A DNA stretch of 64,000 nucleotides. It comes from Echinococcus granulosus. Lineage: Eukaryota > Platyhelminthes > Cestoda > Cyclophyllidea > Taeniidae. The translations under genes were made by a program, and so were the position numbers. Location: contig NW_020170384.1 of assembly GCF_000524195.1 (NCBI RefSeq), positions 981,989 to 1,045,988 of the forward strand, written 5' to 3'. The notes under the pieces were generated by a model, which was given only the letters and a program-made list of their open reading frames with translations, had not been told where the DNA came from and made no database searches. Below, one piece after another: positions 54,770 to 64,000 of this stretch. Position 1 is the stretch's first letter. Each line of letters opens with the position of its first letter.

Positions 54770-57700
54770 ATGGGGGCGAATGCGTCCGCTTCTCCTGTCG
54801 TTGATGAATCATCATTAGTTTTTACGGAGACCATTAATACTTGTCCACTGTTTTCAGTCAGGTCCTGTGTCTGTACACTTGCGACATTCAAGGAAAAGAC
54901 CATAACGCAATATTTCAAGGAGCAAAACAGTCGTTTGCCCGATAAACTGATTGTTAGTGCAACGTTTAGAGCCATTCTAAATACGGAATTCACATACGAA
55001 AAGCTTGTAGATCGTGCTCTACAAGGTAAAGAGTTCTTTTCCTAATACTGGTACTTAAGTTAAGCATTTAAGTCATCCTTCCATTATTCGTGTATTTTCA
55101 TTAATCTCATCTCCAAAACTTTCCTCTCTTTTTCTCGTCTCGGAACCAAATTTACCACTTCAAGGTTTGTTGGCCAGTCTTACTAAAGAGGAACTTTTAA
55201 CGGGTTTGCAATCAATTTTACATGCCATGGAATTTCTACACACGCGGGTAAGTAGTGTAGCGCGGAGGTCACTTTTTTGCAGGCTCATATTTCTCACAAC
55301 AATATTGATGTCCCAAGCATATTTGTTGATTCGAGAAAGAAGTGGAAACTCGGTTCTTTTGAATTTTCATGTATGCTTGATGCACTTTCACAAAATCGTC
55401 TTGAAGTGTTAGAGATCCTAAAAAATCATGCCGAAGATAGGAAGGTAAGACAATGCTTTTACTTTTTTGTCAAGTTTAGGCCGTAGAATTAGCAGACTCT
55501 GCAGCACATGCCTATGACATGTACTGTTTCAGTCGTATGGTTGTCGAAATCATATCCAAGCTAGGTAAGTTTGATTTCCTAGTTTACCATTTAGATTTTG
55601 AAATGAATGACTTCCAGACGGTTTTGGAAAGATCGGGTCTCCACGCCTCTCCACAGCAGCGTCCCACTGCTGCACATTTACTAAAACATTCCGCCTTTAA
55701 GGATCCATTTGCATACATTGTATCATTTCTTTCGGACTATGTGCTAAAATCGGATACCGAGCGCTTTCATTTTTTCGAGTGAGTGAGAACTACCCTCGCA
55801 CACGTTAGCTTTTATGCCGTACTGATACCTTCCACTCGATTTCAGTGAACTTCCCAAATTGGCACGGCAAATTTCAGAAGAGGTCTTCTGCTCATCAATC
55901 ATTCCCCTTATTTTGGTTCCCTCAGTGTTCACCGATTTTCCCGCGAAACCATTGGTTCGCCACCTACTCACGCCTCGCAAAGGTATAAGAAGAGTACCTA
56001 GATTAACGCAAATAATTTAGACGACGAAATTGGCTTAGTATCTGAGGCTGCATTTTCCCGGTTAGTCGTCCCATACATCTCTCGCCTCTTCCGTTGCCAT
56101 GAACTCACTACGCGCCTCCTGCTTTTGCAGCACTTTAAAGCCTACGCACGGCTTATGGGCTATGAGACCCTCAGAGCAATCATTCTACCCGAGGTACATT
56201 TAAGTATCCACGTCCACCGTCACCTCAATCTCTTCTCCTCAAAACAGGTCTGTATGGGTGTATATGATGTAAACGAGGACCTAGCAGTGGCCAGTCTGTC
56301 TGGTTTGGCCCACCTGGCACACCTTCTCGGCATCACATGCACAATGGGTCACTTCCAGAGTCTCGGAAGTCAATTGGAAAATCGAGGATTCCTTACCACC
56401 TCACTAGACCCCGAAACCTCGTCGGCTTACCACAAACTGATGGTAGCGCCCACTAAAAAACCGATCGCCTATTGCATCGCTAAGCGGCCTTGGCGTCGCA
56501 CCCGTGTCACCTTCTATCCTGACTCCTCACCCAAGGCCAATCGACAGGCACGGGAAGCATCCACCGAAACGCGTAATGACACGGAACGCCGACTTTGTGA
56601 TATGGCCGTCCTCTCCGCCAAATATGTGCCCACTGGGGTGCCGGTCAGAAAGTCCGGAGACGTCTGTCCTCCCATTGCTAGAAAGTAGGCCTCAATCCAC
56701 TGTTGTTAGCTATCTAATGGTGGCTCTCGCTTCATTACTTTTACCTGCAAAACAAAGGGGACGAGTACTGATAGTTATGATTTAGTTGGCACCTGAATTT
56801 AATCGACTTACACAGAGACAGATTTTTGGATTGTTTTGTAAAATAAAGAACCTTGTTCAAAAGCGTGACTGTTTTCACTAAAATCAATCTTTTGAACACT
56901 ACGGCGTTGGCTGTGTTTGTCCGCACTTACACCTAAGCTGAGTGATACACGAGAAGAGCATTCAATTTCAGTGAGATTGGAGACCATACGCTTTTGTAAA
57001 CTCCAGCCACAAATCGCATTTTCCTATTTAACCTCCCAATTGGTCTCTTGCTTCTTGTGCTTTTTTTTTCTTTTTCCCGCAGGCTCCCATCAAAGAAGCC
57101 AAATCAGAATCGGAGTAAGTTTTTTGAAAGCGATTTAACTGTTATACCGTGTATTTTCTTATAAATGTATTTTTTGGTAATTCCAGCTACGCGTTTCTTT
57201 TAAGAAATATATTCCGTAACACTCAGTCACTTTCAGGTCCCTTCTCGAATTCGTACCCTTCGGTGAGTGCGGAGGGAGTGAGTCCAGTAAAGAGTGCTGT
57301 CTTAAACGTAAAGGATTCTTCAAAACAAGTTATTCTGAATGGGCTAGGATCCCCAGTTCCCAATGTACCAGAGGGTAAACTCCCCAATGTCAAGGTTAGA
57401 CACACTTGGCTTCTATAAAATTTGTTGTTTTGTCATCTTACTTATCGTCCTTGGTTGCATCGATTCTATTGCCTGTTATCAAGGAAGCAGATTTTGATAG
57501 ATTTCCTCAATTCTATTCTTAACTACCATGTTAATATACCTATCACTTAATAAATCTGAAACTGAGAGCGCCATCAGCTGATGGTGTATCTTTAGCTCAA
57601 CCCACCACCGCATGGGCATGCATTTTGTTGCTGTTGGTTTGTCAAATTTTACAACCAAAGTGGATGTATGCTATTGGGCTGCTTAATAAGTGGGTAAGCT

Positions 57701-59615
57701 TGTCGATTGCTTTGTTCACTCTCAGGAGGATTCAACAGTTCCACCCTCCAAGGATTTATCGAGTCAGAGCCTCACTGCTGACAACAACGATAGCGATACC
57801 GATCAGTGGAACGACTGGACCTCGGACAGTGAGGACGATAAACTTGCTGCCAAAGCCTCATCGTCACTTTCCCTGAAATCATCGAATTTCCTCTCACGAA
57901 CGGAAAATGTGAGTTCTAGTTCTATTTCGCTGTTACTCATCTATCGGCACTGCTTCAGTCCAAATCTGCCTATCGTCAGCAGCCATTTCGTGCATTAAAA
58001 GTTACTTTTTCGCGCCTTTGTGCACGGTTTTAGGTCTGACTTATATTCGATGTAGACGGTACTCAAACTTTACTACGATCTGGGTAATGTTATTGAACTG
58101 CTGGCCAAATTTCATGGGACCACAAGACTTTTGTCTTTGTTGACGTTCCGCATACTTCTGTTCAGAAACCGAGGTAGCACTTCACTGTAATTGCTCCTTC
58201 TAGAAGCATAAAATTTGCTATCAAATATGTCATTTGCGGTGGTTGTTGCTAACTCAAGTTTTCTAAGTAACTGCTGCACCAATTGCCAGAATGCAAAACC
58301 AAATTGTGACTTTTCATTAGAAATTAAAAATGCACCTGAAGAAAGCGCAAGTACATCCCATGACGGTCATGGGTCGATTAATAAACAGCACTAATCGAGG
58401 CTTGGTGTTGGTGTCAAATGTGGCGGAGACTATTTGGGCTTCTATCACAACGGTTCTTCGTGCATCAACAGACACCTGTTGAAGGGTACCGTACCATGGT
58501 ATTTCTAGTTCCTTCCTTGTTCCATTTTCCACCCAGGAGTTAGGAGAAAGTGTTACACAAGTGAAAGCAATTCTCGAAGAAATAGAACCAAAAACCACTT
58601 CATATTCTGCGGTGAGTTCAATCTCCCAAAGAGGCGATCTCTCATCTGCTGCCCCATTACCTTCAGCAGATGGAAGCCTTCGATACAAGGTGGAGGTAGG
58701 CTAAGTAATTCTTTTTCTCGCTGCTTAAGCGTTCGGTCACTTGAAATCATTATCGTAACAAATACCGAAGCATAGTGGGGGTATCAGTTTTCCTTCGATC
58801 CGCCAATAACGACTTGCCATATATCAGGCCGTTGTGTAATCCACCAATCAGGTGCTTGTGTCAGGCTCTGTGTCTTATGCTGCCAGGCTTGCTGCCGTCC
58901 ATCCCCAGTGGGATTACTTATTGCCAGAACGATGAACATTCAATGTCTTTGTTGGAAGCCTTGTTTTTAACGGCTAAATTCGAAAATGTTCTACCATAGC
59001 TAGGTTGTTTGTAGCTTTAAATTGACTAAAAATGTTATACAAAGTTCTTTTGAGGTTAATTTGCTTTGTGTGGTTGACCAATCCATTCTCATTCATTACA
59101 AAAACAGTGATCAACCTGTCATCTACTTGTGGAACCACTAGTACTTTCAATAAAGGCTGTAGAAAGGCTTTTTCTTGCTGACATATTTCATTCTTGAAAT
59201 AAAGTATTTATTTGATGGAATATTTATCAGCTTATAACGCCAGTCCTAATAAGGCATATCAATCCAAAATTGGATGAACATTTGCAATACCGAATCGGCT
59301 AATTCAACCGCTGCTCAAAGGTAGAAAGGTAAAATCATCCTCAGAACAAGAGCATCCTACATCCATTTTGCGGTTTTAAGCAAAAAAACTGTTGAAGAAA
59401 CGATTTATGCATTCCGCTACAACAAACTGATAACGCATATCACATGCTTATGAAATTGGGACCAGCCAAGAAAGTTGGAGCATCACATAAGTGACGCATT
59501 AGACGGTGGAATAATGTACATAGGCGCCCTTTGCTCGTAGAATGCTTTCGGTGATTCAAATGATGAAGGGGACGAAGACGAGGGTGGATGGAGCGCCGAG
59601 GACGACGAATTCTAA
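54770..59615 (+). CDS. SCYL3/PACE-1-like N-terminal pseudokinase with HEAT-type repeats
   Basis: Exons: 54770-55025, 55165-55247, 55283-55444, 55480-55564, 55595-55778, 55846-55982, 56021-56193, 56248-56684, 57083-57114, 57237-57394, 57726-57908, 58537-58695, 59541-59615. All are in phase, giving 708 codons with the stop. Start MGANAS fits N-myristoylation, as in SCYL3. The kinase-like part lacks catalytic motifs: HNN replaces HRD (AHISHNNIDVPSIFVD) and no DFG follows (KKWKLGSFEF), as in the SCYL family. Next come RPTAAHLLKHSAFKDPF and helical repeats (ELPKLARQISEEVF, RLLLLQHFKAYARL, ILPE/VCMGVYDVNEDLAVASL) aligned with SCYL3. The C-terminus is disordered and acidic with Trp motifs (DQWNDWTSDSEDD, GGWSAEDDEF), as in SCYL proteins. 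SCYL3 binds ezrin and acts at Golgi and cell edges. Exons 9-12 are less certain. Confidence 0.9.
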
Positions 59616-62600
59616 ATTTCCCGACGACCTGTCATCAGTACTTTCAAATGTTTGTGTTTTCCTTCTTTGCCCTTATTTCCCGCACCCATTTATCAAACTG
59701 CACTTTTTACCAAGTGTAATATTTATTGACTTGTTAAGAAATTCACCAGAGCTTTGGGATATTTACTGATTCAGGACTGACGTATGCCGCATAATTTGTA
59801 TGCGTAAATGCATCGAGAGTGATGCTAGCTCACACTCAGACTGTGATCCATTTTCTTATCAGAGTATTAAGCCTATTCATCCTTACGGCCAAAGTAAAAA
59901 CCAATTGGACCATCCAGATTTGAATAACTCAAAACACCATCTTTGCCGCCTTCTTTCATTTTAGCTTGTGCATTTCACACAAGCCCTACAGTATCCCCAA
60001 CGGTAACCCTTTGTTCGCGTCCATGCACAGAGGGAAGACTTGTTCTTGATTTTGGGTGTAGTGGAAATTCGCCATTGAAAACACGTGCAAGGAAACGGGA
60101 CCAGTTAATAATGCACGAGGGTGGGTGCCGTAACTTTCAGTTTAATGGCGGAGGGGCTGCTGTGCCACAATCAGAGCTCGGGCTGGGGCACCGCAAATGC
60201 GTGCACGTACTAAAATGGGCATATTACGGTGGAGTGCTTATGCTCTAAAAGTGGTTTCCCAATTTGTTACCACATTATTTGGGGGATTTACTTTAGACAA
60301 GCATCTTTTGGAATTTTTATTTCATATAAGAGAAACTTTGTGCAAAGGTGCATTCATCGTAACATCCTTATCACGCCCATTCATCACTGGTAAACGTGAC
60401 CATCTAATTGATGAGACAGTCTGCATGACATGCAAATCACCTCATGAAATTCGTGGATAGAAGTGTGCCTTAGGCTCTTTGGTGGATACAACTACCGCAG
60501 CTTGAAAAACATGTATATTACTGTTAGTAAATCGAAGTTATTGCTCAAGACATTCCATGAAACGCTTGCTAAATACCTTTCAACCAACCTTAGACGAACA
60601 TTTGTGTAATTACTTTTCACTGAACTTATGATTAGTCTATTTTGTAAACGCACACCTTGGATCCTCTGAAAACGCACGGGTACTCCGTTCATACGCTCAA
60701 GTCACTTGGCCCGGTCCCTACCTTGCTTGTATGCTGTAGATGATTCGAATTTGAGGGTCATATATTAAAAGAAGACATCTTTCCTCCTAAAGTAGTTTAG
60801 CTTTACAGGCAAACGAACTACTCAGTTATTTAGGAAAACAGCATATGCCACACACTTCTTTGAGTGTGGAATTGAAAATCTGACCAAGGCATTGCATTTG
60901 GAGGCTGTTCTATGGCTTCAATTGTCTAATTGAAGGATCGTAATGAAAGTCTCCAAAAAGGGTATCTCCAGCTGTCTCACGACCACTAGGGAAGTAAAAC
61001 TGATGTACGAAAGTACCTTGCAATCAACCTTAGTGACTCTTCCAGACCTCGTCAATGCACCTGTACTTGTTAATGTAGAAAAGAGGGGGTTAGGTTATGT
61101 CGAGTGTTGCAGTCTATTCGTGTGTGGTGCATCTCACCAGTGGTATTGGCTTACTCACAATCCAATTGCACCAACACTAGAGAAACATGTACGGACGAGG
61201 TTAGTTCGAGTGGAATGCGGCTTTATCGGTGGATTCAGCTTTGACAATATGATAAGTGGAAGAAAACGAAATGGCCATAAAGACATTGCGTTTGCTCTCA
61301 CTGATGAATCGCAAGTAACATTCCACCTGTTCTTGCATTCCAGATAGTCGAGCTTATGCACAAACAGGTTGGATGATCACCTAAAATGAACGTTTGAATC
61401 CCGGCACGAGTTCAGACCAATACATTTTACATAGGCGAGCTTGGCCAAAAGCTGAAGGAAATTAATGTAGCTGCTTGAATGTGCCTCTCTGGAATTGAAG
61501 TCCTTGTCGATTGAAAAAAAAATTGCTTTTTAACTGTTCTAGGCCCTGGTTGCAATCTATTGGCAAATGATCGCTTTGAAGATCGATTGTTCTTAAAATC
61601 CAATGGTTGATTTATGAATAAAGCCGGGCAAACATTAACATACTTTGTTACATCAAGTCTAGCAATGTATCATCTTTTGGGGGTACTGTCTCAGTCATAG
61701 GAAATCGACCTCACCAAAGTCATGCGTTTCTCCGTCTCGATGTGAACACGTTCAAATTTCCGAGACCATGACGTTGGTGATTAGATGACTAGTAACATCA
61801 AGCGTTTCAACACCCCTCAGAATCACAGATTTTAATTGCTCCGAGGCTCAGTATCTCGGGCTAGCCTGCGCCCTCAATGCTGATTGATCCGAACCGGAAG
61901 ATGGTGCGAGCTATGACCGGCACCGGAGATGAAACAATGGGGATCAAGGGTGGTCACACATGGGGGCAGCTGTCTAGGTGGCTCCTCATTAATGACCGAC
62001 CAATGTTTGGCCTTCCACTCAGTAACGTAAGGTGCATTCTAAGCGTGGCTGGAAAACGCAGCTAATACACTGCTCGCATGGGTCTACTGATGATTGATAA
62101 GCCGGACTTTCGCCCCTGTCTTCTGCTTTCCTGTTGACTTGGTTTTGTGTAGCTTCGTGTTTAAGCTACGGCTCACCTAGTTTACAAAAGTAGAGGCGCA
62201 ATCGACGAATCAAACAAATTTTGATACCTCAGCTGAAGCACTTTGACCAAGTTCAAGCCCAAATGCCCGAGAATTCCAAAGTTTAGTCCATATCTTTATT
62301 GGAGTAGAAGCAGCAATCCGTTGATGTTTCTGCTTCCGTTTTTAGACTCGAATTTGGTTCAACAGATCAGAGAATTTGTTGCGATCCAAATTCAGTGGCA
62401 ATGATGCTAGTGGGAAGGACTGTTTTTTTGTGGAAAATCCCAGCCTCTACAATTAAGTGGATTAGGAAGCCCTTTGGAGGCATCATCGAGTAGACAAGTT
62501 CGACGTCGAGGTCAAGAATCGCAGGAAGCATGTCACTTTATCCATCAATAAAATTGAACACCACCTCCCCCATCATTATCACGACTGCGGGAACACGGGA

Positions 62601-62862
62601 GGCCATTGAACGCCCATCGAGAAAATCAGCTGTCCGGCTGACACCTCGAACCTCGAGATCAAGACTGTAAACAATCAATCAGTGAGATATGCTGAACGAT
62701 TTCATTCCATAACTGGGACTTTGATGTTATTTGCTATTTGAATAATAAGGCCAGATTTAATGTCTTCAGCTTTTTATGATATAAGTACCCCCAACTTTGT
62801 TAATGAGGAACTCGGCTTGTGCAGCCAAACTAAAACCGGCTCAACTCTACGGTCGGTTCGCA
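59616..62862. other. SCYL3-like 3' flank and intergenic, no gene recognised
   Basis: The longest frame (134 codons plus, 60943-61347) starts MKVSKKGISSCLTTT and has Cys- and Trp-containing segments but no motif I know and no good splice sites. A 101-codon frame at 59943-60248 is similarly unsupported. No repeat family was recognised. Confidence 0.4.
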
Positions 62863-62916
62863 ATGACCGGTCGATTTGGATCGAGCCGTGGTGGGCGGTT
62901 GACAGCGGTGGCAAGG
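62863..62916 (+). CDS. Candidate first coding exon of an unidentified gene
   Basis: ATG followed by 18 open codons (MTGRFGSSRGGRLTAVAR) and a strong GTGAGT donor, within a locally CpG-richer stretch. This resembles a gene start. No second exon is assigned. It might belong with the frame at 63878, but that is not shown. Confidence 0.2.
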
Positions 62917-63841
62917 GTGAGTGGCTTCTCACCAGTGTGGCTGTCTACTAGTTTGTCGTACCCTCGGTCCGCCTGCTACCCTCTGAGCGCACTTGGAAGA
63001 CGGCCCACTTATCACACCCCTGTCTGTCGGTAATTGATAGACCATTGCCCCTCGCCTCTGTTTTCAGTTCGCTTGGTGATTTGGTTCTCTAATGAATGTC
63101 TCTCTAGGCTAGGATGAAACATTAATGAATGCACAAATAGAGCTTCCAAATTTTCGACAAAATTTTGGAACAAGCGATGGTAAATCACTTATGATTAATA
63201 TCAAACAAACCTCTTTACCCTTAATGCTTTACAAAGTCGGATCATGTGGACACCTTATGTTTCATTCAGTTAGAGCCTTAAAATAATCCTTACGCGTCCT
63301 TGTCCGCATATTTCGTCAAGCGGGTGTCCACGCGGCAGTATCCTGCGGGAAAGAGAACAGGAATTGCCCTCCACTTACCGCTCATGGAGGCCTCACTACC
63401 CAGAGTTGGGATGAAAATCAAGATTTTTAAGACCACTCGCGCTAAGTGTTTGAAGCTGCAGACATAAAGTTGTGGTTAAGATGCAAACACGTGAATAGCT
63501 CACACCAAACGTGGAATATGCGAATTATTCTCTATTTTTCCTATGACTTCGAGAAATACGTCAGTATGGCAGGCGGGGTTGCCGCCAAGCCCCAAATCGG
63601 TGTTGGTCCAACTAATTTACGGAGTAAGATGCCTGACTAATAGCGGTGGAACCACATCACAGGGAAACATAATTTGCCTGCACACAAATTTTGTAGTAAA
63701 TAGGCAACCTCGTCCATCAAGTAGTCCATTTGGCCGCAACGGTAAAAAAGCCATTCGGACGGTGAATAATTCGTAAGGGGTTTTAATGATGAACTGCCAC
63801 AGACACATTAAAGCGACAAGGGCAAACTATTAGTGAACTGC
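62917..63841. other. No gene recognised
   Basis: Intergenic or intronic. Short frames only. Confidence 0.4.
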
Positions 63842-63877
63842 AGAAAGTGTAGAGATCAGCGACCGTCACAAACACCG

Positions 63878-64000
63878 ATGCCAGCCGGCTCCGATCGCGT
63901 ACCGCGTTACCACAGCAATCAGAAGCTTCTCGAACCCCATATTTACGCTAAATGGATGTCTAACAAAGTGAACCGTCGATATCTGCGCGTAATGAAGCAG
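63878..64000 (+). CDS. 5' end or internal exon of a gene cut by the window edge
   Basis: From the ATG at 63878 the frame is open for 41 codons to the last base, while the other two plus frames close. The peptide (MPAGSDRVPRYHSN, then LLEPHIYAKWMSNKVNRRYL) is basic, aromatic and protein-like. The frame is also open upstream to an acceptor-like CTGCAG ending at 63843, so it could be an internal exon instead of a start. Family not recognised. Confidence 0.4.
   Translation, partial: MPAGSDRVPRYHSNQKLLEPHIYAKWMSNKVNRRYLRVMKQ

Noticed and set aside
55618..55621. Acceptor CCAG for SCYL3-like exon 5
   Set aside because: It shifts the frame; the upstream TTTAG at 55594 keeps the conserved reading frame.
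58317..58688. 123-codon minus-strand frame
   Set aside because: Antisense to a SCYL3-like exon with good splice sites and frame; no family resemblance.

Overview
This is eukaryotic nuclear DNA, almost certainly from a parasitic flatworm and most likely a tapeworm. Genes are split into many exons with GT-AG introns. Introns of 30-38 nt sit beside introns of 1-3 kb. The repeats belong to a short non-coding LTR element (TRIM type), a class known from tapeworms. The species cannot be named from the sequence alone.

Four protein-coding genes were rebuilt exon by exon, with phase checked at every junction of the reported models. (1) A synaptobrevin/VAMP R-SNARE on the minus strand, about 10.3-13.7 kb, lacking its first exon. 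(2) A FAM149-like gene (DUF3719 family, cilium-linked in vertebrates) on the minus strand, 21.9-29.2 kb, 8 exons, 723 codons plus stop. (3) A non-muscle myosin II heavy chain on the minus strand, 32.9-51.0 kb, about 1,988 residues, with candidate loop-1 microexons, a 12-nt rod microexon and three possible C-termini. (4) A SCYL3/PACE-1-like pseudokinase with HEAT-type repeats on the plus strand, 54.8-59.6 kb, at least 13 exons, about 707 residues. At the right edge an open frame starting near 63.88 kb runs out of the window.

Layout: 1-10 kb is gene-poor and holds a solo LTR, a decayed LTR and a truncated TRIM. VAMP follows, then a quiet stretch with a second solo LTR, then FAM149-like and myosin in the same orientation. 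Myosin and SCYL3-like are head to head. The 3.8 kb between them holds a complete 985-bp TRIM (53181-54165) with 194-197 bp LTRs, a tRNA-like primer site, a polypurine tract and a 4-bp target duplication, flanked by two older remnants. The last 4 kb has no confidently recognised gene before the edge frame.

The genes do not form a pathway or cluster. They touch vesicle fusion, cilia, actomyosin contraction and Golgi/cell-edge trafficking, and look like ordinary neighbours. No bacterial, viral or CRISPR-like system is present. The points most worth a second look are the myosin splice options, the possible VAMP luminal tail and the TRIM family.
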